In this document: one piece after another, positions 1-5,195 of the stretch
How positions within the stretch are numbered: position 1 is the first letter of the stretch
Layout: each line of letters opens with the position of its first letter
Assembly: GCA_946055715.1 (NCBI GenBank)
Contig: CAMGGT010000088.1
Span: 1-5,195, forward strand
Direction: 5' to 3'
DNA: 5,195 nt
From: an uncultured Clostridia bacterium
Lineage (GTDB): Bacteria > Bacillota > Clostridia > Oscillospirales > CAG-272
Program-made: the position numbers and the translations under genes
Notes under the pieces: generated by a model
Told to the model about the DNA's origin: nothing
Databases searched by the model: none
The model's input: only the letters and a program-made list of their open reading frames with translations

Positions 1-1598
1 AGGAGTTGCTTGACTGCATTTGGGTGAAGTTACACGACCTCAACAAGGTGCGTGATGCAGATTCCGCCCAGGGGTTTGCCGGGTACGGCCTGTTTCAGAA
101 CCTGATCGTCGGCGGCCAGACAACAGACGGCCGTGACGCCACAAACGACCTCTCGTATATGTGCCTGGAGGCCGCGCTGCATGTGGGGCTGCCCCAACCC
201 TCTCTCTCCATCCGCGTGTGGGAGGGCTCCCCCGAGTCGCTGCTCATCAAGGCCGCAAGCGTCACCCGCGCAGGGCTGGGACTGCCCGCCTATTATAACG
301 ACGAGATCATCATCCCCGCCCTCATGGCGCGGGGGCTGAGCCGTGAGGAAGCGCGGGACTACTGCATCATCGGGTGTGTGGAACCGCAGATCGCCGCCAA
401 AACAGACGGCTGGCATGACGCCGCCTTCTTCAATATGTGCCGCCCGCTGGAACTGGTGTTCTCCAACGGTGTGGACAAGGGCGAGCAGATCGGCCCGCGC
501 ACGGGCGGGCTTTCCGAACTCGACACCTTCGACAAATTCTATGCTGCCTACCGCAAGCAGGAGGCGGCCATGATCCGCCTGTTGGTCAACGCCATCAACG
601 CCGTGGACACGGCGCATGCCGCACGGTGTCCCCTGCCGTTCCAGTCAAGTATGGTCAATGACTGCATGGCGCGCGGCAAAAGCGTGCAGGAGGGCGGCGC
701 CCACTATAACTTCGCAGGTCCGCAGGGCTTTGGCATCGCCAACATGACGGATGCCCTGCTGGCGATAAAAGAACTGGTGTATGACAAAAAGACCTATACC
801 CTCGCACAGGTAAAAGAGGCCCTTGCCTACAACTACGGGCGCGGACTGCCCGAGCAGGATGCCCTGGAGATGACCGTGCAGGCCGTGGCAAATCTCACGC
901 TTTCGGGTCAAACCCCCTCTGAGATGGACATTAAAGCCATCTATGACCGTCTGCGGCGCGACAGCGGCACCACAGAGGAACAGCACCGCCTGTTTGAGGA
1001 GATGCTCAAAAAGACAGAAGAATTGCCGCACTACGGCAACGACATCGAGCAGGTGGACCTGTTTGCCCGCGATGTGGCCTATACCTACACCCGCGAGATC
1101 GAAAAGTACCGTTGCTTCCGCGGCGGGCAGTTCCAGGCAGGGCTGTATCCCGTGTCTGCCAATGTACCGCTGGGCGCACAGACCGGCGCCACGCCGGACG
1201 GGCGACTGGCCCGCACCCCCATTGCAGACGGGGTGGGGCCGGTCTCGGGGCGCGACAGAAAAGGCCCCACCGCCGCCGCCAATTCCGTGGCCAAACTGGA
1301 CCATGCCATCGCCTCCAACGGCACCCTCTTCAACCAGAAATTCCACCCCTCCGCTTTGGCCGGGATGGAGGGACTGTCAAAGTTCGTGGCGCTCATCCGC
1401 GGCTTCTTTGACCAGAAGGGTATGCACATGCAGTTCAATGTCGTCAGCCGCGAGACCCTGCTGGACGCGCAGAAGCACCCCGAAAAATACAAGTCGCTGG
1501 TGGTGCGCGTGGCGGGCTACAGCGCGCTGTTCACCACCCTGTCCAAGAGCTTGCAGGACGACATCATCGCCCGCACCGAGCAGGGCTGGAACCGATAA
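1..1598 (+). CDS. Glycyl radical enzyme, PFL2/glycerol-dehydratase-like family (5' partial)
   Basis: The catalytic subunit of an anaerobic glycyl radical enzyme; the N-terminal part lies before the window and the frame is open from base 3. Residues are numbered from the codon at 6-8. The thiyl-radical loop is GCVEPQ, with Cys124 (375-377) and Glu126; the glycyl radical loop is RVAGYSALF, with Gly504 (1515-1517). From memory of the Clostridium butyricum glycerol dehydratase structure, Asp138 (Cys+14, in GWHD) matches Asp447 and Tyr381 (in LYPVSAN, 123 residues before the Gly) matches Tyr640. Choline TMA-lyase has a Tyr at Cys+17, but this protein has Phe141, which argues against CutC. The Cys-Gly spacing is 380 residues, longer than in glycerol dehydratase, because of extra sequence near residues 281-335. 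Neighbouring shell genes imply that it works inside a microcompartment; any encapsulation peptide would be on the missing N-terminus. Family certain; substrate (propanediol, glycerol or another) unresolved. Confidence 0.93.
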   Translation, partial: ELLDCIWVKLHDLNKVRDADSAQGFAGYGLFQNLIVGGQTTDGRDATNDLSYMCLEAALHVGLPQPSLSIRVWEGSPESLLIKAASVTRAGLGLPAYYNDEIIIPALMARGLSREEARDYCIIGCVEPQIAAKTDGWHDAAFFNMCRPLELVFSNGVDKGEQIGPRTGGLSELDTFDKFYAAYRKQEAAMIRLLVNAINAVDTAHAARCPLPFQSSMVNDCMARGKSVQEGGAHYNFAGPQGFGIANMTDALLAIKELVYDKKTYTLAQVKEALAYNYGRGLPEQDALEMTVQAVANLTLSGQTPSEMDIKAIYDRLRRDSGTTEEQHRLFEEMLKKTEELPHYGNDIEQVDLFARDVAYTYTREIEKYRCFRGGQFQAGLYPVSANVPLGAQTGATPDGRLARTPIADGVGPVSGRDRKGPTAAANSVAKLDHAIASNGTLFNQKFHPSALAGMEGLSKFVALIRGFFDQKGMHMQFNVVSRETLLDAQKHPEKYKSLVVRVAGYSALFTTLSKSLQDDIIARTEQGWNR

Positions 1599-1663
1599 AC
1601 CAAACAACATACGCACATTACCCCACCCACGAGGGGCAAACAACTGCCTGCAAGCAAAGTCAT

Positions 1664-1760
1664 AAAGAAAAGACGGGCGTACATAGCCGCAGGCACAAGG
1701 GGCAAGCGGCAACATCCAAAGCCGTGACAGAAAAAGGTCAGCCCACATAACCGCAGGCGC
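1664..1760. repeat. Imperfect direct repeat pair in the intergenic gap
   Basis: Two copies, 1664-1696 and 1727-1760. The right half is best conserved: ACATAGCCGCAGGCAC at 1681-1696 and ACATAACCGCAGGCGC at 1745-1760 match at 14 of 16 positions. The left halves share a purine-rich AGAAAA stretch but align only loosely. The copies start about 63-64 bp apart. They could be binding sites or remnants of a dispersed repeat; the function is unknown. Confidence 0.5.
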
Positions 1761-1841
1761 GGCCGCGCAAAATCGACAGCATACATATATGCCATTGTCT
1801 GCCAAAGGGCGACCCGGACCGACCCGCTCACCCAAAAAAGA

Positions 1842-1848
1842 AAGGAGG
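1842..1848 (+). promoter_or_regulatory. Ribosome binding site of the activase gene
   Basis: AAGGAGG, a near-perfect anti-16S match, ends 7 nt before the ATG at 1856. It fixes that ATG as the start and suggests strong initiation. Confidence 0.85.
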
Positions 1849-1855
1849 AAAAACG

Positions 1856-2644
1856 ATGCAGAACCCAAATGACGCCACCGGGCGCATCTTTGATATACAG
1901 CGTTTTTCCATTCATGACGGGCCGGGCATCCGTACCATCGTCTTTTTTAAGGGCTGCGGTCTGCGTTGCCGCTGGTGCTGTAACCCCGAGTCACAGTCGG
2001 CCGCAACACAGCAATTGACCCGCGGCGGCCGCACGCAAGAGGTGGGGCGCACCGTTACGGGAGGGGAAGTGATGCAGGAGGTCCTTCGGGACCTGCCCTA
2101 CTACCGCCGCTCGGGCGGGGGCGTGACCCTCTCAGGAGGGGAGTGCTTGCTCCAGCCGGAGTTTGCACGGGCATTGCTGGACCTCTGCCACCAAAACGGA
2201 TTGCCCACCGCCATCGAAACGGCGGGCTTTGCCCCAAGAGAAAATGTGGAGCGTGTGCTGGGCGGAGTAGACCTGGTGCTGATGGACATCAAACACATGT
2301 CCCCCGAAAAGCACAAGGCCTTCTGCGGCCATACAAACGAGCAGATCTTAGAGAACAGTCGCTATATTGCCGTCCACGCAAAGCAACTCATCATCCGCGT
2401 ACCGGTCATCCCCGGCTTCAACGACACAGAAGAGGAGATCGCCGCCATTGCCGGCTATGCCGCCCGTCTGCCGGGCGTGCGGGAACTGCACCTGTTGCCC
2501 TACCACCGCCTGGGGCAGGACAAATACACAGGGCTTGGGCGAAATTATGAAATGGGGGAGGTCCCCCCGCCCACCCAAAGCCGCATGAGTGCCCTGCTTG
2601 CCACAGCCGAGCAAAGCGGCCTTATCTGCCGCATCGGCGGCTGA
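1856..2644 (+). CDS. Glycyl-radical-enzyme activating enzyme (radical SAM), short form
   Basis: A radical SAM protein of 262 residues that should abstract a hydrogen from Gly504 of the upstream GRE, installing the radical with S-adenosylmethionine and one [4Fe-4S] cluster. Seen: the family start FSIHDGPGIRT (residues 17-27), the cluster motif CGLRCRWC with Cys34, Cys38 and Cys41 (CX3CX2C), NPES directly after, and the SAM-binding TLSGGE motif. Most activases of dehydratase-type GREs carry an inserted ferredoxin-like domain with two CX2CX2CX3C clusters between NPES and the GGE motif. Here that space is only about 45 residues and has no cysteine cluster, as in the pyruvate formate-lyase activase PflA. 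Its cognate partner is most likely the GRE 257 bp upstream. The 3' end is 19 bp from the shell gene, so they are probably co-transcribed. Confidence 0.93.
   Translation: MQNPNDATGRIFDIQRFSIHDGPGIRTIVFFKGCGLRCRWCCNPESQSAATQQLTRGGRTQEVGRTVTGGEVMQEVLRDLPYYRRSGGGVTLSGGECLLQPEFARALLDLCHQNGLPTAIETAGFAPRENVERVLGGVDLVLMDIKHMSPEKHKAFCGHTNEQILENSRYIAVHAKQLIIRVPVIPGFNDTEEEIAAIAGYAARLPGVRELHLLPYHRLGQDKYTGLGRNYEMGEVPPPTQSRMSALLATAEQSGLICRIGG
2079..2094 (+). other. UUCG-capped perfect hairpin inside the activase gene
   Basis: AGGTCC-TTCG-GGACCT forms a 6-bp perfect stem closed by a C(UUCG)G tetraloop, a particularly stable RNA loop. No T tract follows and it lies inside the coding region, so it is not a terminator. 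It may affect mRNA stability or may be a chance result of high GC. Confidence 0.45.
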
Positions 2645-2652
2645 ACCGAAAA

Positions 2653-2658
2653 GAGGAG
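2653..2658 (+). promoter_or_regulatory. Ribosome binding site of the shell protein gene
   Basis: GAGGAG lies 5 nt before ATG 2664. It selects this start over the in-frame upstream ATG at 2589, which lies inside the activase gene and would add 25 residues not found in the EutS family. Confidence 0.8.
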
Positions 2659-2663
2659 AATAC

Positions 2664-3023
2664 ATGACGCCACAGGAAAAAATGCGCATCGTACAGGAAC
2701 TGGTGCCCGGCAAGCAGATCACGCTTGCCCACATCATCGCCCATCCCGACCCCATCCTGTATGTCAAAATGGGGCTGACGGCCGACGAGGCCGAAACAGC
2801 CGATGCCATCGGCATTCTGACGGTCACCCCCGCTGAGGCCGCCGTCATCTGCGCCGATGTCGCCATGAAGGCGGCCGGGGTCACGCTGGGATTTGTGGAT
2901 CGGTTCAGCGGCACGCTGATCGTCACCGGCACGGTCTCGGAGGTAGAGTCTGCCCTGGAGAGCGCTTGCGCCTACGCGCGGGACAAACTGGGCTGTGCCG
3001 TCTGCCCGCTGACCAAAACCTGA
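2664..3023 (+). CDS. Bacterial microcompartment shell protein, EutS/PduU/CutR family
   Basis: A 119-residue single-domain, circularly permuted BMC hexamer protein, forming tiles in the shell of a metabolosome. The protein follows E. coli EutS along its whole length: an N-terminal VPGKQITLAHIIAHP (residues 14-28, the strand that makes the small beta-barrel over the pore in this family), AIGILTVTPAEAA (48-60), KAAGVTLGFVDRFSG (69-83), and a C-terminal CPLTKT. EutS in E. coli is 111 residues, so the length fits. At the position of E. coli EutS Gly39, reported to cause the bent hexamer, this protein has Asp47, so a flat PduU-like hexamer is plausible (inference). The other shell proteins such a locus needs (BMC-H, BMC-T, BMC-P) are not in the window. 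It overlaps the next gene by one base. Confidence 0.93.
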   Translation: MTPQEKMRIVQELVPGKQITLAHIIAHPDPILYVKMGLTADEAETADAIGILTVTPAEAAVICADVAMKAAGVTLGFVDRFSGTLIVTGTVSEVESALESACAYARDKLGCAVCPLTKT

Positions 3024-3457
3024 TGCGCCGCCTGCTGTTGGTGGGGCGCAGCGAGGCGGGCAAGACCACGCTGATGCAACGCCTGCAAAACATGCCGCTG
3101 CACTACCAAAAGACCCAGGTGGTCTATGCCGGGCAGACCGTCATCGACACACCGGGAGAATACTGCCAGACGGCCGAATACGGCAAGGCCCTGGCGCTGT
3201 ATGCCTATGAGGCGGATGTGGTGGGGCTGGTCGTCTCGGCAGACGAGCCGTATGCCCTTTTTTCGCCCGGCATCGCCTCGCTTGTCAACCGGGAGGTCAT
3301 CGGCATTGTCACCGGCACAGACAAGCCGGGCGCCCGCCCCGCGCTGTGCGCCTCGTGGTTGAAACTTGCCGGGTGCCGCCGCATCTTCTTTGTCTGCTCT
3401 CTCTCGGGCGAGGGGGTGGAAGACCTGCGCGCCTATCTGGCACAAAGCCCGACATAA
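3023..3457 (+). CDS. EutP/PduV-family small GTPase-like protein
   Basis: 144 residues, a P-loop NTPase of the EutP/PduV family found in microcompartment operons. Seen: Walker A GRSEAGKT (residues 8-15), KTQ in the switch I area (30-32), DTPGEY as the G3 motif (42-47), TGTD at the G4 place (97-100), and a SLSGEG G5-like segment (126-131). The G4 lysine of the usual [NT]KxD, present as SKTD in E. coli EutP, is replaced by Gly, which could weaken guanine specificity. In Salmonella, EutP has been reported to act as an acetate kinase, and PduV has been linked to microcompartment movement; neither role can be decided here. The start ATG shares its A with the shell gene's TGA stop and has no Shine-Dalgarno of its own, so translation is probably coupled. 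An in-frame ATG at 2966 lies inside the shell gene and is rejected. Confidence 0.9.
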   Translation: MRRLLLVGRSEAGKTTLMQRLQNMPLHYQKTQVVYAGQTVIDTPGEYCQTAEYGKALALYAYEADVVGLVVSADEPYALFSPGIASLVNREVIGIVTGTDKPGARPALCASWLKLAGCRRIFFVCSLSGEGVEDLRAYLAQSPT

Positions 3458-3483
3458 AACAGGATGAAAAAATACAGAATATA

Positions 3484-3490
3484 AAGGAAG
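3484..3490 (+). promoter_or_regulatory. Ribosome binding site supporting the GTG start of the ParA gene
   Basis: AAGGAAG ends 9 nt before GTG 3500. The next in-frame ATG (residue 30) falls after the Walker A motif, so the GTG start is required for a working ATPase. Confidence 0.75.
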
Positions 3491-3499
3491 AGAAAAACC

Positions 3500-4294
3500 G
3501 TGGCCATCAAAACCAAAATCATCTGTTTTGCCAACAACAAAGGCGGCAGCGGCAAGTCAACCACCTGTTCTTCGGTGGGATATGCCATGGCGCAGGCCGG
3601 CAAAAAAGTGCTGCTTGTGGACTGTGACGGGCAGATGAATCTGACCCTCTCCTGCTTCGGGGAAGCGGAGGCACTGGAACTCTCGGGGGGAGAGCAGAAT
3701 CTCTCTGCGGCCGTGCGTCGGCACCTGCCTGCAGAAGCCGTCACCGCCAAAACGCCCTATGAAGGGCTGTGGATGATCCCCGCTTCTCCCGCGCTCAGCC
3801 GCATTGAGGAAGAACTGACAGGGGCAGCGGAACGCGCCTTTGTCCTGCGGGATTTTCTTTCAGGTATAAAAGAGGCCGGAGTTTACCATTATATACTTAT
3901 CGACGCACCTCCAACGCTTGGGCTGTGGGTCATGAACATCATGTGCGCCTCCGACCGGTTGGTCATCCCCGTGGAGGCAAGCCCGTGGGGGCTGTTCGGC
4001 CTGGCCAACATGCTGGAGTTTTATGCCAAGGCCAAGGCAGAGGCCGCAGGGCTGAAGCTGCTTGGCATCGTTGTGACCAAAGCCGACGAGCGCAAAAAGT
4101 ATTTTCATCAGACGGTCGACACCCTGCGCGACCTGCCGGATGTGCATCTGTTCTCCACAGTCATCCACTCGGACAGCCGCGTGGAATGGGCGCAGGAAAA
4201 CAGCCAGCCGGTCATCGCCTACGCAAAGAACAGCCGCGCCGCCAAAGAGTACATCCAACTGACAAAGGAGATCATGAAGTATGCCGGTAGGTAA
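3500..4294 (+). CDS. ParA/MinD-family ATPase, candidate microcompartment positioning protein (McdA-like)
   Basis: 264 residues, GTG start. A deviant-Walker P-loop ATPase of the ParA/Soj type, which forms ATP sandwich dimers that bind DNA non-specifically and move cargo over the nucleoid. Seen: the deviant Walker A KGGSGKST (residues 14-21, signature Lys14 and catalytic Lys19), Walker A' DCDGQMN (41-47), Walker B YILIDAPPTLG (131-141), and a Soj-like C-terminal segment around residues 228-260. There is no N-terminal helix-turn-helix domain, so this is the small ParA form and not a plasmid-type ParA with autorepressor. No parB or parS is present next to it. Its place 42 bp after the microcompartment GTPase and its overlap with the AT-hook gene suggest an McdA-like role in spacing microcompartments. 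Family certain; the role is inference. Chromosome or plasmid partition is the main alternative. Confidence 0.9.
   Translation: MAIKTKIICFANNKGGSGKSTTCSSVGYAMAQAGKKVLLVDCDGQMNLTLSCFGEAEALELSGGEQNLSAAVRRHLPAEAVTAKTPYEGLWMIPASPALSRIEEELTGAAERAFVLRDFLSGIKEAGVYHYILIDAPPTLGLWVMNIMCASDRLVIPVEASPWGLFGLANMLEFYAKAKAEAAGLKLLGIVVTKADERKKYFHQTVDTLRDLPDVHLFSTVIHSDSRVEWAQENSQPVIAYAKNSRAAKEYIQLTKEIMKYAGR
4264..4270 (+). promoter_or_regulatory. Ribosome binding site of the AT-hook gene, inside the ParA gene
   Basis: AAAGGAG lies 10 nt before ATG 4281 and within the last codons of the ATPase gene. With the overlap, it supports coupled expression of the two proteins. Confidence 0.7.
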
Positions 4295-5195
4295 AAACAG
4301 TCTGTTGCGTGCCGCCGCATCTGCCGCCGCCGCAAAAGAGATCGCCCCCGCACCCGCAAAAGAACCCGAAAATGCAAAAACCTCCCCCGAAATAGTGGCA
4401 ATTCAGACACCTGATACCGCAAAAACGGTACCCGTACAGGAAAGCCCGGCCGCCGCTACTCCCGCCGTGACAGCCGCGGCCGAGGGCGAAAAGCCGACCG
4501 AGACGGCACCTGTTGTTGATGCTACGAAAGCGGCCAAGGCCGACACAAAACAGAAAAAGAGCGCAAAGGCCGCGCCTGCCAAAGCCAAAAAGACAGCCGC
4601 CCAATCCCAAAAAGCAACCGAAACCGTCATTCCCGCGGTCGGGGCAACCTTCCCCGCAGTGACAGGCGCGGCCGAGGGCGAAAAGCCGACCGAGACGGCA
4701 CCTGATGTTGATGCTACGAAAGCGGCCAAGGCCGACACAAAACAGAAAAAGAGCGCAAAGGCCGCGCCTGCCAAAGCCAAAAAGACAGCCGCCCAATCCC
4801 AAAAAGCAACCGAAACCGTCATTCCCACGGTCGGGGCAACCTTACCCGCTGTGACAGTCGCGGCAGAGAGCGAAAAGCCCGCCGAGACGGCACCTGCCAA
4901 GAGAAGACCCGGCCGCCCTAAAAAGGCCGCTACCCCAGCCACCCCCGCGACCGTGACAGCCGCGGCCGAGGGCGAAAAGCCGGCCGAGACGGCACCCGCC
5001 AAGAGAAGACCCGGCCGTCCCAAAAAGGCCGCTACCCAAGCCACCCCCGCGACTGTAACAGCCGCGGCCGAGAGCGAAAAGCCCGCCGAGACGGCACCCG
5101 CCAAGAGAAGACCCGGCCGCCCCAAAAAGGCCGCCACCCAAGCCACCCCCGCGACCGTGACAGCCGCGGCCGAGGGCGAAAAGCCGGCCGAGACG
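4281..5195 (+). CDS. AT-hook repeat, Lys/Ala/Pro-rich protein (3' partial); candidate ParA partner or nucleoid tether
   Basis: 305 codons are open from ATG 4281 to the window end, with no stop. Not a family I can name. Layout: a short basic N-terminus MPVGKNSLLR with an Ala-rich likely helix (about residues 6-20); a Pro/Ala/Lys linker (21-60); two 64-residue repeats (61-124, 125-188) with a lysine-rich KQKKSAKAAPAKAKK core like histone-H1-like proteins; then 33-34-residue repeats from 189, three of them with KRRPGRPKK at 207-215, 241-249 and 275-283. These have the Gly-Arg-Pro core and basic flanks of AT-hooks, which insert in the minor groove of AT-rich DNA. It has no predicted signal peptide or membrane segment and is probably disordered. 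It overlaps the ParA gene by 14 bp in another frame. ParA partners are often encoded just downstream, so it may be the adaptor that recruits the ATPase or links cargo to DNA. Function unproven. Confidence 0.85.
   Translation, partial: MPVGKNSLLRAAASAAAAKEIAPAPAKEPENAKTSPEIVAIQTPDTAKTVPVQESPAAATPAVTAAAEGEKPTETAPVVDATKAAKADTKQKKSAKAAPAKAKKTAAQSQKATETVIPAVGATFPAVTGAAEGEKPTETAPDVDATKAAKADTKQKKSAKAAPAKAKKTAAQSQKATETVIPTVGATLPAVTVAAESEKPAETAPAKRRPGRPKKAATPATPATVTAAAEGEKPAETAPAKRRPGRPKKAATQATPATVTAAAESEKPAETAPAKRRPGRPKKAATQATPATVTAAAEGEKPAET
4461..4844 (+). repeat. Two tandem 192-bp coding repeats
   Basis: Unit 1 (4461-4652) and unit 2 (4653-4844) differ at only 5 of 192 bases by my hand alignment; four of the changes alter the protein. 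They encode 64-residue units starting PAVT and ending VGATF or VGATL. The near identity points to recent duplication or gene conversion. Confidence 0.9.
4845..5195 (+). repeat. Tandem ~102-bp coding repeats carrying AT-hook motifs
   Basis: Units begin at 4845 (33 codons), 4944 (34 codons), 5046 (34 codons) and 5148 (cut by the window end). Each complete unit has an EKPAETAP segment followed by the AT-hook KRRPGRPKK at 4899-4925, 5001-5027 and 5103-5129. Gly/Ser alternates in AAEGE or AAESE. The first part of each unit resembles the start of the 192-bp units, so the short unit probably arose from the long one, with the H1-like core replaced by a hook. More copies may follow. Confidence 0.9.

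Larger units (their letters stand above)
1599..1855. other. Long T-poor intergenic gap between GRE and activase
   Basis: This 257-bp stretch has no plausible gene on either strand. It is poor in T on the + strand and holds an imperfect direct repeat (1664-1696 and 1727-1760), a 12-bp perfect palindrome GCGCGGCCGCGC at 1757-1768, a weak 5-bp inverted repeat GCATA/TATGC at 1779-1792, and two CGACCCG heptamers 10 bp apart at 1810-1816 and 1820-1826. I see no convincing -35/-10 pair and no stem followed by a T tract, so a separate transcript for the activase cannot be shown. The gap is long for genes that are otherwise tightly packed, so it may carry regulation or an RNA-processing site. Confidence 0.6.

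Noticed and set aside
375..383. Identification of the GRE as choline TMA-lyase (CutC) or pyruvate formate-lyase
   Set aside because: PFL has adjacent cysteines in the active loop, while this has GCVEP. CutC has a Tyr at Cys+17 and a different context after GCVEPQ, while this has GWHDAAFF with Phe at +17.
645..1346. Minus-strand 233-residue frame inside the GRE gene, and a 195-residue one at 30-617
   Set aside because: Shadows of a strongly conserved GRE coding frame in high-GC DNA; they show no recognisable domain.
1621..1636. CCCC-N8-GGGG inverted repeat after the GRE stop as a terminator
   Set aside because: The stem is only 4 bp and is not followed by a T tract.
1757..1792. Possible promoter or operator from the GC palindrome and the CATATATG stretch
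   Set aside because: No TTGACA-like box occurs at proper spacing from a TATAAT-like box, so no promoter is called.
3464..3484. Six-codon reading frame MKKYRI just before the ParA gene as a leader peptide
   Set aside because: It has no clear Shine-Dalgarno of its own and no attenuator-like hairpins follow it; its stop overlaps the ParA ribosome binding site, so chance is the simpler view.
4403..5146. Long minus-strand open frame reading as a repeated hydrophobic, membrane-like protein
   Set aside because: It is the antisense of the Ala/Pro/Lys/Thr repeats in the + strand gene. The hydrophobic look comes from complementing GCC, ACC and AAA codons. It has no ribosome binding site, and the + frame has a good start, Shine-Dalgarno and AT-hooks.
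4461..5195. Regular repeats considered as a CRISPR array or non-coding satellite
   Set aside because: The repeats are whole-codon multiples, keep one open frame throughout, encode related peptides, and have no unique spacers.

Overview
The window is one continuous + strand gene cluster of about 5.2 kb. It has high G+C, strong AGGAGG-type Shine-Dalgarno sites, and an oxygen-sensitive glycyl radical enzyme. This suggests a strictly anaerobic, high-GC Firmicute (Clostridia, e.g. an Oscillospiraceae/Ruminococcaceae-like gut bacterium). The taxon is an inference from composition and gene content, not a sequence match.

Layout. Positions 1-1598 hold the C-terminal part of a glycyl radical enzyme (GRE) of the PFL2/glycerol-dehydratase superfamily; its start lies before the window. 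A 257-bp T-poor gap (1599-1855) follows, with an imperfect direct repeat and no clear promoter or terminator. Then come a radical-SAM GRE-activating enzyme (1856-2644), a EutS/PduU/CutR-family microcompartment shell protein (2664-3023), a EutP/PduV-family small GTPase overlapping it by one base (3023-3457), a ParA/MinD-family ATPase with a GTG start (3500-4294), and a gene overlapping the ATPase by 14 bp. That last gene runs off the window (4281-5195+). It encodes a low-complexity Lys/Ala/Pro/Thr-rich protein with two 64-residue repeats and then 34-residue repeats, each carrying an AT-hook-like KRRPGRPKK motif.

How they fit together. The GRE and its activase plus EutS and EutP homologues mark a GRE-associated bacterial microcompartment (GRM-type metabolosome) locus. 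The active-site context favours a diol/glycerol dehydratase-like enzyme over choline TMA-lyase, but the substrate is not settled. The ParA ATPase next to an overlapping DNA-binding-like repeat protein is the most interesting part. It looks like a cargo-positioning pair comparable in logic to McdA/McdB of carboxysomes, in which the second protein may tie the organelle to the nucleoid (compare PhaF on PHA granules). That role is an inference. No RNA genes, insertion sequences, CRISPR arrays or convincing terminators were seen.
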